DNA of 64,000 nucleotides from CADEDH01 sp047974625 (lineage in GTDB: Bacteria > Actinomycetota > Acidimicrobiia > Acidimicrobiales > SZUA-35): contig JBKECK010000078.1 in assembly GCA_047974625.1 (NCBI GenBank), forward strand, positions 37,443-101,442, in the 5' to 3' direction. This document shows positions 38,794 to 47,652 of this stretch, piece after piece. The translations under genes were made by a program, and so were the position numbers. The notes below the pieces were generated by a model. That model made no database searches. It was not told the DNA's origin and was given only the letters and a program-made list of their open reading frames with translations. Numbering within the stretch: position 1 is the stretch's first letter; each line of letters begins with the position of its first letter.

Positions 38794-39918
38794 TCACCGG
38801 GCCGTTTCCGGCCGGGTCTCCCCGGGGGCCCAGGTGGCCCAGACCTCGTCGCGCAACCGGTCCAGTGTGCCCTCGATAACCGCGTTCCGGGCCCGCGTCA
38901 TCAGGTCGGCCAACCAGGCCAGGTTGTGAAGGCTGATGATCCGGCCCGCGGTCGGTTCGCCGGTAACGAGCAGGTGCCGCAGGTAGGCCCGGGAGTACCG
39001 TTCGGTGAGCGGGTGGGAGAAGCCAGGGTCTATGGGGCCGTCGTCCCGGGCGAACTTCAGGTTCCGCAGGTTCCTGCGGCCCTCACCGGTGAGGGCCGAG
39101 CCGTGACGGGCCAGCCGGGTGGGGAGGACGCAGTCGAACATGTCGACCCCGGCCGCCACCCCCTCGACCAGGCCGACGGGGTCGCCGAGGCCCATCACGT
39201 AGCGGGGCTGGTCGACGGGCAGGACCCCGGTGGCCGCCCGCATGGCGGGGATCATGGCCGAGCGGGCCTCGCCCACCGACAGGCCGCCCACGGCGTAGCC
39301 GTCGAATCCGATCTCCACGGTCCGCTCGGCCGACTCCACCCTCAGGTCGACCTCGACCCCGCCCTGAACGATCCCGAACAGGGCCTGGTCGGCCCGGGAG
39401 TGGGCCGCCTTGCTTCGCTGCGCCCACCGCAGGGTGCGTTCCAGGTCGTCGCGCACGGTGTCCCGGGGGGCGGGCAAGCCGGTGCAGACGTCGAGCACCA
39501 TGGCGATGTCGGCCCCGAGGTCCTCCTGGACGGCCATGGCCCGTTCCGGGCTCAGGTCCACCAACGATCCGTCGTACACCGAACGGAACCGGGCTCCGTC
39601 CTCGGTCACCTTGGGCCCGACCGAGAACACCTGGTACCCGCCGGAGTCGGTGAGCAGGTGTCCGTCCCAGCCCATGAATCGGTGGAGGCCGCCCAGTTCG
39701 GCGATCAGATCGGCGCCGGGCCGTTCCAGCAGGTGGTAGGTGTTGGCCAGGACGACGGGCGGGGCCAGGGCGTCGAGGTCGCCGGTGTCGAGCAGCTTCA
39801 CCGCCCCCCGGGTGCCGACGGGCATGAACACCGGGGTCGGGATCTCGCCCCGGGGGGTGGTGATCCGACCAGCCCGGGCCGATCCATCGGTGGCCTCGAT
39901 CGTCACGGTGAGGGGCAT
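38794..39918 (-). CDS. tgt: tRNA-guanine transglycosylase homologue lacking the zinc cysteines
   Basis: Tgt exchanges guanine 34 of GUN-anticodon tRNAs for preQ1 in queuosine synthesis. The catalytic residues are kept: D91 in DSGGYQVFS, the nucleophile D262 in FDCVLPTR, FGIVQGG and the G-Y-AVGGLSVGE loop. The zinc site CxCxxC...H is not: where the cysteines should be the protein has F300, H302 and T305 (PGFSHPLTERYSRAYL); only H331 (LHNL) remains. Length, 374 residues, is normal. The gene is directly followed on the map by queA, whose end it overlaps by 16 bases, so the pathway assignment is well supported. Either the fold is stable without zinc or the protein is a variant. Confidence 0.92.
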   Translation of the reverse strand: MPLTVTIEATDGSARAGRITTPRGEIPTPVFMPVGTRGAVKLLDTGDLDALAPPVVLANTYHLLERPGADLIAELGGLHRFMGWDGHLLTDSGGYQVFSVGPKVTEDGARFRSVYDGSLVDLSPERAMAVQEDLGADIAMVLDVCTGLPAPRDTVRDDLERTLRWAQRSKAAHSRADQALFGIVQGGVEVDLRVESAERTVEIGFDGYAVGGLSVGEARSAMIPAMRAATGVLPVDQPRYVMGLGDPVGLVEGVAAGVDMFDCVLPTRLARHGSALTGEGRRNLRNLKFARDDGPIDPGFSHPLTERYSRAYLRHLLVTGEPTAGRIISLHNLAWLADLMTRARNAVIEGTLDRLRDEVWATWAPGETRPETAR

Positions 39919-40946
39919 CGGGGGTCCTCCGGCCGGGCCCGGGTGAGCAGCATGGCGTCACCGAAGGACAGGAAGCGGTAGTCGGCGGCCAAGGCCTCAC
40001 GGTACAGATCCCGCCAGCGTCCCCGGGTGAAGGCGTCCACCAGCACCAGCAGGGACGAACGGGGGACATGGAAGTTGGTCAGCAGGACGTCGACGACCCG
40101 CCACGGGTGGTCGCGGGTGATGAACAGCCGGGTGTCGTCGGCCAGGCGGCCGGTGGCGGCCGCCGCCTCGAGGGTGCGGACCACGGTCGTGCCCACGGCC
40201 ACCACCCGGTCGGCCCCCTGGATCCGGTCCCACACCTCGGGCCGGATGGTGTACCGCTCGGCGTGCATGATGTGGTCGGCCACCCGGTCGGTGGCGATGG
40301 GACGGAAGGTGCCGAGCCCGACCCGCAGGTCGACGGCGACCACCCCGGCCCCGGCGACCCGGATCCGGTCCAGGACCCCGGTGGTGAGGTGGAGGCCCGC
40401 AGTGGGGGCGGCGACCGAACCGGGGCGGCGGGCGAACATGGTCTGGTAGCGGTCGTCGTCGCCCAAGGGCCGGGTGATGTAGGGCGGCAGGGGGATTCGG
40501 CCGGCCCGGGCCATCAGGGCTCCGGGCTCCTCGACCGTCCGGACCCAGCGGCGGCCGCCACCGATCGGCTCCCCCACGGTCAGCACCGGGCGACCGTCAC
40601 CGTCGAGCAGGCCGGTGCCGGGGGCCACCCGCCGGCCCCCGCGGACCAGGGCCTGCCAGCGGTGGGGGTCGCCGTCGGCCGGTTCGAGCAGCAGCACCTC
40701 GACCCGCCCCCCGGTGGGCTTGACCAGTTCGAGCCGGGCCGGGATCACCCGGGTCTCGTTGACCACGACCAGGTCGCCCGGGCCGAGCTCGTCGGGCAGG
40801 TCGGCCACCCGGCGGTGGTCCACCGAGACAGCCCGGTCGACCAGGAGCCGGGCCTGGTCGCGGGGCTCGATCGGTTCCTGGGCGATGCGGTCGGGCGGCA
40901 GCGGGTAGTCGAACGACGCGGTGTCCGCCGGGTCGGCGTGGTTCAC
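39903..40946 (-). CDS. queA: S-adenosylmethionine:tRNA ribosyltransferase-isomerase
   Basis: QueA transfers and isomerises the ribosyl part of SAM onto preQ1-tRNA to give epoxyqueuosine. The 347-residue protein has the family start SFDYPLPPDRIAQEPIEPRD (about residues 12-31), then VVVNETRVIPAR, RIPLPPYITR and the C-terminal LLTNFHVPRSSLLVLVDAF (shortened) and YRFLSFGDAML. It starts with an overlap on the ruvB stop (40943-40946) and runs into tgt. Other queuosine genes (queC, D, E, F, G) are not in the window. Confidence 0.96.
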   Translation of the reverse strand: MNHADPADTASFDYPLPPDRIAQEPIEPRDQARLLVDRAVSVDHRRVADLPDELGPGDLVVVNETRVIPARLELVKPTGGRVEVLLLEPADGDPHRWQALVRGGRRVAPGTGLLDGDGRPVLTVGEPIGGGRRWVRTVEEPGALMARAGRIPLPPYITRPLGDDDRYQTMFARRPGSVAAPTAGLHLTTGVLDRIRVAGAGVVAVDLRVGLGTFRPIATDRVADHIMHAERYTIRPEVWDRIQGADRVVAVGTTVVRTLEAAAATGRLADDTRLFITRDHPWRVVDVLLTNFHVPRSSLLVLVDAFTRGRWRDLYREALAADYRFLSFGDAMLLTRARPEDPRCPSP

Positions 40947-42049
40947 TCGTCGAACAGGTTAGGTGGGGCGGGCACGAAGTCCCCGCCCACGGGCGGCTCG
41001 TGGCCGAGGTGCCGCCAGCTGGCCTCGGTGGCCACCCGACCCCGGGGGGTGCGGATGATGAGGCCCTGCTGGATCAGGAACGGTTCGATCACGTCCTCCA
41101 CCGTCTCGGTCGGTTCCCCGACGCTGATGGCCAGGTTGGAGAGGCCGACGGGCCCACCCCCGAACCGGAGGCAGATGCTGGTGAGGAGCTGCTGGTCGAC
41201 GGTGTCGAGACCCCGTTCGTCGATGCCGAACAGGCGGAGGCCGTCGGCCGCGGTGGTCCGGTCGATCACCCCGTCGGCTCGGACCTCGGCGTAATCCCGG
41301 ACCCGGCGGAGCAGCCGGTTGGCGATCCGGGGGGTGCCCCGGCTCCGGCGGGCGATCTCGGCCGCTCCGGGCCGGTCGATGGACACGCCGAGCACCTCGG
41401 CGGCCCGGATCACGATCGCCTCGAGGTCGGCGGGATCGTAGTAGTCGAGGCGGAAGGCGAACCCGAACCGGTCCCGCAGGGGCCCGGTGAGCAACCCGGT
41501 GCGGGTGGTGGCCCCCACGAGGGTGAAGGGCTCCAGGTCGAACCGGATGGACCGGGCGGCCGGTCCCTTGCCCAGCACGACGTCGATCTGCCGGTCCTCC
41601 ATGGCCGGGTAGAGCACCTCCTCCACGGTGCGGGGGAGGCGGTGGATCTCGTCGACGAACAGGACGTCGCCCGGTTCGAGGTTGGTGAGGATCGAGGCGA
41701 GATCGCCGGCCCGTTCGATGGCGGGGCCGGAGGTGACGTGGATGTGGGAGCGGAGCTCCGCGGCCACGATCCCGGCCAGGGTCGTCTTGCCGAGCCCGGG
41801 GGGTCCGGCGAACAGCAGGTGGTCGGCGGGACGGCCCCGACCGCGGGCCGCCTCCAGGATGACCCCGAGGCGTTCCTTCAGTTCGCTCTGGCCCACGAAG
41901 TCGTCCATGGAGCGGGGCCGGAGACCTGCCTCGTCGCCGTGGCCGTCGAGGTCGATCCGGTCCGGTTCGAGTCGCACCGGTTCCCGGCCCGGGGGCGCCC
42001 CCTGCTCGTCGGGGGTGGGGCGGGGGTCCACCAGTTCGTCTCGGGGCAT
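40943..42049 (-). CDS. ruvB: Holliday junction branch migration helicase RuvB
   Basis: RuvB is the hexameric AAA+ motor that drives branch migration with RuvA. It has Walker A AGPPGLGKTT at residues 81-90, Walker B VLFVDEIHRL near 132, the sensor GATTRTGLL near 180, and the winged-helix C-terminus with TPRGRVATEASWRHLG. The first 45 residues are acidic and not conserved; translation could begin later. The start shares one base with the ruvA stop (TGATG type). Confidence 0.97.
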   Translation of the reverse strand: MPRDELVDPRPTPDEQGAPPGREPVRLEPDRIDLDGHGDEAGLRPRSMDDFVGQSELKERLGVILEAARGRGRPADHLLFAGPPGLGKTTLAGIVAAELRSHIHVTSGPAIERAGDLASILTNLEPGDVLFVDEIHRLPRTVEEVLYPAMEDRQIDVVLGKGPAARSIRFDLEPFTLVGATTRTGLLTGPLRDRFGFAFRLDYYDPADLEAIVIRAAEVLGVSIDRPGAAEIARRSRGTPRIANRLLRRVRDYAEVRADGVIDRTTAADGLRLFGIDERGLDTVDQQLLTSICLRFGGGPVGLSNLAISVGEPTETVEDVIEPFLIQQGLIIRTPRGRVATEASWRHLGHEPPVGGDFVPAPPNLFDE

Positions 42050-42672
42050 CAGCGGCTCCCGGCTAGGGACCGCAGGGCCCGCCGGAGCAGGACGCCGGCG
42101 TCACCGTCGGCCGGGTCGAGGCCGGCCACCGCCTTCTTGATCTCGTCAGCCGAGTAACCGAGGTTGGCCAGAGCCTCGCCCACGTCGGCCAGGGCGGTGG
42201 GGCGGGTACCGGGCTGGTCGTCGTCGGGGGCGATCTCGTCCGGGAGGACCAGGGTGGACTTGAGCTCCACCAGCATCCGCTGGGCCGTCTTGAGACCGAC
42301 CCCGGGCACCTGACGGAGGGCGGCGAGATCGTCGTCGGCCAGGATCCGGGCCAGCCGGTCGGCCGGGTGGGTGGCCAGGACGGCCATGGCCAGGGCGGGC
42401 CCGACCCCGTGGGCGGCGAGCAGGCCCTCGAAGGCCACCCGTTCGGCCTTGGTGGTGAACCCGTACAGCTTCTGGTCGGCCTCCCACAGGTGGTGGTGGA
42501 TGTGGAGCACGACCTCGTCGTCGAGGGCGAACCGGGCCAGGGCGGTGGAGGTGACGTTGACCCGGTAGCCGACCCCACCGACCTCGACGATCACCTCGGG
42601 CAGGGTGGCCCGCCCCGCCCCCGACTCCCGATCGACCACCCGTCCCCGCAACCAGCCGATCACGGCCACCAT
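42049..42672 (-). CDS. ruvA: Holliday junction DNA-binding protein RuvA
   Basis: RuvA is the tetrameric junction-binding partner of RuvB. The 207-residue protein starts with MVAVIGWLRGRVVD, the OB-fold of domain I, followed by VGGVGYRVNV. Two helix-hairpin-helix motifs are recognisable, around LLAAHGVGPALAMAVL and RQVPGVGLKTAQRMLVEL, and domain III lies at the end with ANLGYSADEIKKAV. It has a slightly expanded N-terminal domain loop (DRESGAGRATLP). The gap to the ruvC stop is 37 bases. Confidence 0.95.
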   Translation of the reverse strand: MVAVIGWLRGRVVDRESGAGRATLPEVIVEVGGVGYRVNVTSTALARFALDDEVVLHIHHHLWEADQKLYGFTTKAERVAFEGLLAAHGVGPALAMAVLATHPADRLARILADDDLAALRQVPGVGLKTAQRMLVELKSTLVLPDEIAPDDDQPGTRPTALADVGEALANLGYSADEIKKAVAGLDPADGDAGVLLRRALRSLAGSR

Positions 42673-42709
42673 CCCGTCGTCATCGCCCCAGGGTGCCGGG
42701 CCGGCGCCG

Positions 42710-43219
42710 TCATCCGGCCCCCGCGGCCCGTGACCGGGCCCGGGCCACTGGGGCGTGGGCCAGGTGGCACAGGGCCACCGCGGCGGCGTCGGCGGCGTCG
42801 GCCGGGCGGGGCGGCTCGGCCAGGCCGAGCAGCATCTGCACCATCGTCTGGACCTGGACCTTGTCGGCCCGGCCGTCCCCGGTGACGGCGGCCTTCACCG
42901 CCGAGGGGGAGTATTCGACCACCGCGGCCCCCCGACCGGCCGCTTCGGCCATGGCCAGCCCGGACGCCTGGGCCACCCCGACCACGGTGCGAAGGTTTCG
43001 TTGGGCGAACACCCGCTCCAGGGCCAGGACGGAGGGCCGGTAGTCGTCGAACAGGAGGCGCAGCTCGTGGTGCAGCTCAGCCAGGCGTTCGGCAACCGGC
43101 CGGTGGGCGGCGGTGCGGATGACCCCGATGGCCACCGGGCGGCACCGGTGGCGGGCCTGGGGTTCGAGCACGGCGTAGCCGCAGCGCGACAGGCCAGGAT
43201 CGATCCCGAGGACGAACAC
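42710..43219 (-). CDS. ruvC: Holliday junction resolvase RuvC
   Basis: RuvC cuts Holliday junctions symmetrically after RuvAB migration. The 169-residue RNase H-fold protein has D7 in VLGIDPGLSRCGYAV, Glu in LALERVFAQRN (about residue 69), and the acidic pair in DAADAAAVALCHL near the C-terminus. The ruvC-ruvA-ruvB order is the usual one and the group starts here, with a 64-base divergent gap to the ABC transporter on the other strand. Confidence 0.95.
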   Translation of the reverse strand: MFVLGIDPGLSRCGYAVLEPQARHRCRPVAIGVIRTAAHRPVAERLAELHHELRLLFDDYRPSVLALERVFAQRNLRTVVGVAQASGLAMAEAAGRGAAVVEYSPSAVKAAVTGDGRADKVQVQTMVQMLLGLAEPPRPADAADAAAVALCHLAHAPVARARSRAAGAG

Positions 43220-43283
43220 CTGTACGACGGTAGCCGCCCGATCGGCGCTTGAGGGCGACCATGATCGTGCCGAAGGAAGCGAG

Positions 43284-44348
43284 GTGTTGGTTTCGCTTCA
43301 AAACGTCTCCCGCCGGTTCGGTTCCGTCGACGCCCTCACCGGGGTGACCCTGGACGCCCCGGCCGGATCGATAACGGTGCTGCTCGGCCCCAACGGGGCC
43401 GGCAAGACCACGGCCATCCGCCTGGTCACCGGGGCCCTCGGCCCCGATTCCGGTTCCGTCCGGGTGTTCGGACTGGACCCCTGTGACGATGCCGAGGGGG
43501 AGGAGGTCCGGCGCCGCTGCGGGGTCTTCTCGGCCAAGCCATCCCTCTACGACCGGCTGTCCGGGTTCGATAATCTCCGCTACGCCGCCCAGCTCTACGG
43601 CCTGGGGCGGAGCGACGGAGCCGAGGCCCGGATCCGGGAGGCGGCGTCCCGGTTCGGGATCGTCGACGCCCTCGCCCTCCAGGTAGGCGGCTACTCGACC
43701 GGGATGAAGACCCGTCTGGCTCTGAGCCGGGCCGTGCTCCACGAACCCGACCTCCTCCTGTTGGACGAACCCACTTCGGGTCTCGACCCCGAGTCGGCGG
43801 CTGCGGTGCTCGAGCTGATCCGGGCCATGACCGACCACGGGGACACCGTCGTGCTGTGCACCCACCTGCTGATCGAGGCCGAGGGCCTGGCCGACCAGGT
43901 GGTGGTCATGGAGCAGGGCACGGTCATGACCAGCGGCACCCAGGCCGAGATGGCCGACCGGTACTGGCCGGATCCGGTGGTCACCTTCACCGCCGAACCG
44001 GGGGCGGACCTTGGGGTCCTGTCCGGTACCGACGGGGTGCTGGCCTGTCGCCGCACCGACGACGGCGTCGTGGTCACCGTGGACCGGGCGGACCGGATCG
44101 GCGACCTGATCCTCCGGCTGAGTGCCGCCGGGGTGCGCCTCCGGGCAGCCGAGCCGTACCACCCGTCGCTGGAGGACATCTACTTCGCCGTGCGGGGTCA
44201 CCGTCGGGCGGACCGGCCGGCCCCCCAGCGGGAGTGGCCACTCCCGGCCCCACCCGAACCGTCCGAACCGTCCGAACCAGACCCGGTCGGGGCCGGATCG
44301 TCCCGGCGCCGGGGCGCGGACAGCGACCTGCCAGCGGTGACCCGGTGA
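43284..44348 (+). CDS. ABC transporter ATP-binding protein, exporter type
   Basis: The ATPase subunit has Walker A LLGPNGAGKTTAI (about residues 33-45), Q-loop region FSAKPSLYDRLS, signature YSTGMKTRLALSRAVL, Walker B LLLLDEPTSGLDPE and H-loop THLL. About 130 residues follow the nucleotide-binding domain, including a regulatory-like part and a disordered PSEPSEPDP tail. The GTG start has GAAGGAAG five bases upstream. The adjacent permease gene overlaps its stop as GTGA, so the two make one transporter. It resembles the drug/antibiotic or sodium (NatA-like) export group; the substrate is unknown. Confidence 0.9.
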   Translation: MLVSLQNVSRRFGSVDALTGVTLDAPAGSITVLLGPNGAGKTTAIRLVTGALGPDSGSVRVFGLDPCDDAEGEEVRRRCGVFSAKPSLYDRLSGFDNLRYAAQLYGLGRSDGAEARIREAASRFGIVDALALQVGGYSTGMKTRLALSRAVLHEPDLLLLDEPTSGLDPESAAAVLELIRAMTDHGDTVVLCTHLLIEAEGLADQVVVMEQGTVMTSGTQAEMADRYWPDPVVTFTAEPGADLGVLSGTDGVLACRRTDDGVVVTVDRADRIGDLILRLSAAGVRLRAAEPYHPSLEDIYFAVRGHRRADRPAPQREWPLPAPPEPSEPSEPDPVGAGSSRRRGADSDLPAVTR

Positions 44349-45169
44349 ACCGGGACCGTGTCCTCACCGTGGCCCGCATCGAGCTCCAGCAACTGTCGCA
44401 GGCCAAGGACTTCTGGCTGCCCATGCTCCTGCTCGGATCCCTGTTCTACGTGGTCGTGCCCACGATCCTGCTCCTGTCGATCACCCGGATCGGCAGCGTG
44501 GAGGTGGTGTCGCGGGTGTCCGACGCCCTCGAGGCCCTGCCCGAGGCGGCCCGGTCGCAGATCCGGGGCGACTCACCCGAGGGCCAGACCGGCTACGCCC
44601 TGGCCGTGTTCCTGTTCGCACCCGTGGCCGTGATCGTGCCGCTCACCATCTCCACCGCGGTGGGGGCGGCCACCATCGTCGGTGAACGGGAGCGGGGCAC
44701 CGGCGAGTTCCTGGCCCACTCCCCCGCCTCGGCCCGCGAGATCTACCTGGGCAAGCTGATCGCCAGTCTCATCCCCGGCTACCTGACGGTGGCGGTCGGC
44801 TTCGGAGCGTACTCTGTCATCGTCAACCTGCTGGTGGGGCCGTCGGCGGGCGGCTGGTTCTTCCCCACCGCCCAGTGGTGGGTGATGATCCTATGGGTCC
44901 TGCCCCCGTTCCTGGCCATCTGCCTGTCCCTGGTGCTGCGGCTCTCGGCCCGGGTCAGTTCGACCGCCGCGGCCCAGCAGGCCTCGGGGCTGGTCAGCCT
45001 GCCCCTCATCATGATCGCCTACAGCCAGGCCACGGGGGTCCTGTTCGGGGCCGGCGTCCTCCCCCTCGTGGTGGGGGCGGTGGCCTGGCTCGTCGCCGGG
45101 TTCAGCCTGGCCCGGGGACTGCGGGCGGTGACCCGATCGCGCCTGTTGGGCGTGGCCGCCGGCATCTGA
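44345..45169 (+). CDS. ABC-2 type permease
   Basis: The 274-residue membrane protein pairs with the preceding ATPase. It has an N-terminal ARIELQQLSQAKDFW cytoplasmic lead, a helix LPMLLLGSLFYVVVPTILLL (shortened), a long extracytoplasmic part, then four to five further helices. GERERGTGEFLAHSPAS is the typical cytosolic coupling segment of ABC-2 permeases of the NatB/ABC-2 group. A longer open frame upstream lies inside the ATPase gene in another frame; the GTG at 44345, overlapping the ATPase stop as GTGA, is the likely start. Confidence 0.88.
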   Translation: MNRDRVLTVARIELQQLSQAKDFWLPMLLLGSLFYVVVPTILLLSITRIGSVEVVSRVSDALEALPEAARSQIRGDSPEGQTGYALAVFLFAPVAVIVPLTISTAVGAATIVGERERGTGEFLAHSPASAREIYLGKLIASLIPGYLTVAVGFGAYSVIVNLLVGPSAGGWFFPTAQWWVMILWVLPPFLAICLSLVLRLSARVSSTAAAQQASGLVSLPLIMIAYSQATGVLFGAGVLPLVVGAVAWLVAGFSLARGLRAVTRSRLLGVAAGI

Positions 45170-45180
45170 ACGACCGGGCG

Positions 45181-45201
45181 CCGGGGACGGTGCGTTCCCG
45201 G
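45181..45201. terminator. Hairpin between convergent ABC permease and yebC genes
   Basis: CCGGGGAC and GTTCCCGG form an eight-pair stem (one G-U on one strand) around a five-base loop in the 45-base gap where the two genes converge. No T-run follows on either side, so it is only a weak candidate for a two-way terminator. Confidence 0.35.
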
Positions 45202-45214
45202 CCGGTCCGGCGGT

Positions 45215-45961
45215 TCAGCCGACCGCCTCCAAGACCTCGTCGGGGATGTCCACGTTGGAGAACACGTCCTGTACGTCCTCGTGGTCGTCCAGCAGGTCGA
45301 TCAGGTTGAGGACTGCCTTGACCTGGGACACCTCGCTGAGGGGCACGGTGTTGGTGGGCAGCATGGGCGTGTCGGAGTCGGTCACCTCGAGTCCGGCCTC
45401 CTCCAGGGCCTGGCGGAGGTCGGTGACGTCGCCGGCCTCGCAGGTCACCTGCCAGACCTCGCCGTGGTCCTCGAGGTCCTCGGCCCCGTGGTCGAGGCCG
45501 ACCATCATGACGTCGTCCTCGTCGGCCGACCGGGCCACCCGGACCACCCCCTTGCGGGCGAACTGCCAGGCCACGGCGCCCGGTTCGGCCAGGGAGCCGC
45601 CGTTCTTGGTGAGCAGGGAGCGGATGTCGGAACCGGTGCGGTTGCGGTTGTCGGTGAGGACCTCGATCATCAGCGCCACCCCGCCGGGGGCGTAACCCTC
45701 GTAGGTGATGGGCTCGTAGTTGACGCCGTCGAGCTCACCGGTGCCCCGCTTGACCGCCCGCTCGATGGTGTCCAGGGGAACCGAGTTGTCGCGGGCCTTC
45801 TGGAACATGGTCCGCAGGGTGGGGTTGGAGTCCGGGTCGCCGCCGCCCTGCCGGGCCGCTACTTCCACCTGCTTGATGAGCTTGGCGAAGAGCTTGCCGC
45901 GCTTGATGTCGGCCGCGCCCTTCTTGTGTTTGATGGTTGCCCATTTGGAGTGACCTGACAC
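45215..45961 (-). CDS. yebC: YebC/PmpR family transcriptional or translational regulator
   Basis: The 248-residue three-domain protein begins MSGHSKWATIKHKKGAADIKRGKLFAKLIK (the family hallmark, abbreviated here to its first part) and has YEGYAPGGVALMIEVLTDNR in the middle. Family members act as DNA-binding regulators, and some have been found to ease ribosome stalling at proline-rich stretches. The latter role would suit a genome with many polyproline proteins, but that is an inference. pdxT and pdxS are upstream on the same strand, the same order as in Mycobacterium. Confidence 0.95.
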   Translation of the reverse strand: MSGHSKWATIKHKKGAADIKRGKLFAKLIKQVEVAARQGGGDPDSNPTLRTMFQKARDNSVPLDTIERAVKRGTGELDGVNYEPITYEGYAPGGVALMIEVLTDNRNRTGSDIRSLLTKNGGSLAEPGAVAWQFARKGVVRVARSADEDDVMMVGLDHGAEDLEDHGEVWQVTCEAGDVTDLRQALEEAGLEVTDSDTPMLPTNTVPLSEVSQVKAVLNLIDLLDDHEDVQDVFSNVDIPDEVLEAVG

Positions 45962-46054
45962 CGTCTGCTCCCCATTCCTTCGGTTGGCCCACCAAGTCTA
46001 CTGAACGGCGGGTGCCGGCCGGTCGGCGATCGGGGCCCCGGGGCGGGTCCGGGG

Positions 46055-46630
46055 TCAGATCACCGTCTCCAGGAAGAGGCGGTGGAGGCGATCGTCACCG
46101 GTCAGCTCGGGGTGGAAGGACGAGGCCAGCACCGGGCCGGAGCGCACCAGGACCGGATCGTCGTCCAGGCCGGCCAGGACCTCGACGTCTGGGCCCGCCG
46201 TCTCGATCCGGGGGGCCCGGATGAACACCCCCCGGACCGGGGGTGGCCCGACGGCGGCCACGTCGAGGTCGGCCTCGAACGAGTTGATCTGGCGGCCATA
46301 GCCGTTGCGGCGGACCTCCACATCGAGGACGGCGAAGCAGAACTGGCCGGGGCGACCGTCGGTGATGGTCGTGGCCAGCAGGATCATGCCGGCGCAGGTC
46401 CCGAAGGTGGGCATCCCGTCGGCCAGCCGCTTCCCCACCGGGTCGGTGAGCTCGGACGCGTCGAGCAGGTTGACCATCGTGGTCGACTCCCCGCCGGGGA
46501 TGACGAGGGCGTCGACCATGTCGAGCGCGGCCGGGGTGCGGACCTCGACGGTGTCGGCTCCGCACCGGTTCAGGGCTTCGACGTGGCGGCGGAACGCCCC
46601 CTGGAGGGCGAGCACCCCGACGGTGGCCAC
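46055..46630 (-). CDS. pdxT: Pyridoxal 5'-phosphate synthase glutaminase subunit PdxT
   Basis: PdxT frees ammonia from glutamine for PdxS in the DXP-independent vitamin B6 pathway. It carries the glutaminase nucleophile in FGTCAGMILLA near residue 80, the VIPGGESTTM glutamine-binding segment near 44-53, and the HPELTGD His/Glu pair near residue 170. Length 191 is normal. It begins six bases after the pdxS stop. Confidence 0.96.
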   Translation of the reverse strand: MATVGVLALQGAFRRHVEALNRCGADTVEVRTPAALDMVDALVIPGGESTTMVNLLDASELTDPVGKRLADGMPTFGTCAGMILLATTITDGRPGQFCFAVLDVEVRRNGYGRQINSFEADLDVAAVGPPPVRGVFIRAPRIETAGPDVEVLAGLDDDPVLVRSGPVLASSFHPELTGDDRLHRLFLETVI

Positions 46631-46636
46631 GACCGG

Positions 46637-47563
46637 TTACCAGCCGCGGTCGGCCAGGCGGACGTCGAGATCGTCCATCCCGATGCCCGTCATCGGCGCC
46701 CCGAGACCGCGGCTCACCTTGGCCAGGATGTCGGCGTCGTTGTAGTGGGTGGTGGCTTCGACGATGGCCTTGGCCCGCGGGGCCGGGTTACTGCTCTTGA
46801 AGATGCCGGACCCGACGAACACCGCTTCGGCCCCGAGTTGCATGGCCAGGGCGGCGTCGGCCGGGGTGGCCAGGCCACCGGCGCAGAAAAGGGGCACTGG
46901 CAGCTCCCCCGTCTCGGCGATCTCCTGAACCAGGGGGAGGGGGGCCTGGAGCCGTTTGGCCCAGTCGAACAGCTCGGCCGGGTCGGCCTTGGTGAGGGCC
47001 CGGATGTCACCGGTGATGGCCCGGAGGTGGCGGACCGCCTCCACGACGTTACCGGTGCCGGCCTCACCCTTGGAGCGGATCATGCACGCCCCCTCGGAGA
47101 TCCGCCGCAGCGCCTCACCCAGATTGGTGGCGCCGCACACGAACGGCACGGTGAAGGCGAACTTGTCGATGTGGTGGGCCTCGTCGGCCGGGGTGAGCAC
47201 CTCGGATTCGTCGACGTAGTCCACCCCGAGGGCCTGCAGGATCTGGGCTTCGACGAAGTGGCCGATCCGGGCCTTGGCCATGACCGGGATGGTGACAGCG
47301 GCCTTGATCCCCTCGATCATCTCCGGATCGCTCATCCGGGCCACCCCACCGTCGCGGCGGATGTCGGCCGGGACCCGCTCCAGGGCCATCACCGCCACCG
47401 CTCCGGCTTCCTCGGCGACCTTGGCCTGGTCGGGGGTGACCACGTCCATGATCACACCCCCCTTGAGCATCTCGGCCAGCCCACGCTTGACCCGGACGGT
47501 GCCGTCGGTCCGCTGGGGCCGGCCGGGTTCGGCCGGGGGAACAGAAGAGGAAGCCATGGCCAT
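46637..47563 (-). CDS. pdxS: Pyridoxal 5'-phosphate synthase subunit PdxS
   Basis: PdxS builds PLP from ribose 5-phosphate, glyceraldehyde 3-phosphate and ammonia. The TIM-barrel protein starts near KRGLAEMLKGGVIMDVVTPD and has the catalytic lysines in VMAKARIGHF and MIRSKGEAGTGN, followed by PVPLFCAGGLATPADAAL (shortened) and VGSGIFKSSNP. I choose ATG at 47563 (MAMASSS); ATG at 47557 is two codons in. The open frame extends further upstream, but that part is Arg/Gly-rich and not conserved. The ORF upstream part overlaps nothing else of note. Confidence 0.96.
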   Translation of the reverse strand: MAMASSSVPPAEPGRPQRTDGTVRVKRGLAEMLKGGVIMDVVTPDQAKVAEEAGAVAVMALERVPADIRRDGGVARMSDPEMIEGIKAAVTIPVMAKARIGHFVEAQILQALGVDYVDESEVLTPADEAHHIDKFAFTVPFVCGATNLGEALRRISEGACMIRSKGEAGTGNVVEAVRHLRAITGDIRALTKADPAELFDWAKRLQAPLPLVQEIAETGELPVPLFCAGGLATPADAALAMQLGAEAVFVGSGIFKSSNPAPRAKAIVEATTHYNDADILAKVSRGLGAPMTGIGMDDLDVRLADRGW

Positions 47564-47652
47564 GAGTCTACGACCGTGGTTCGGCCGGCCCGCCAGTCGG
47601 ATTCTCCCCTGCCGGTCCGGCCCGGCCACCTCCCCGGGACCTCTGCGGCCTC

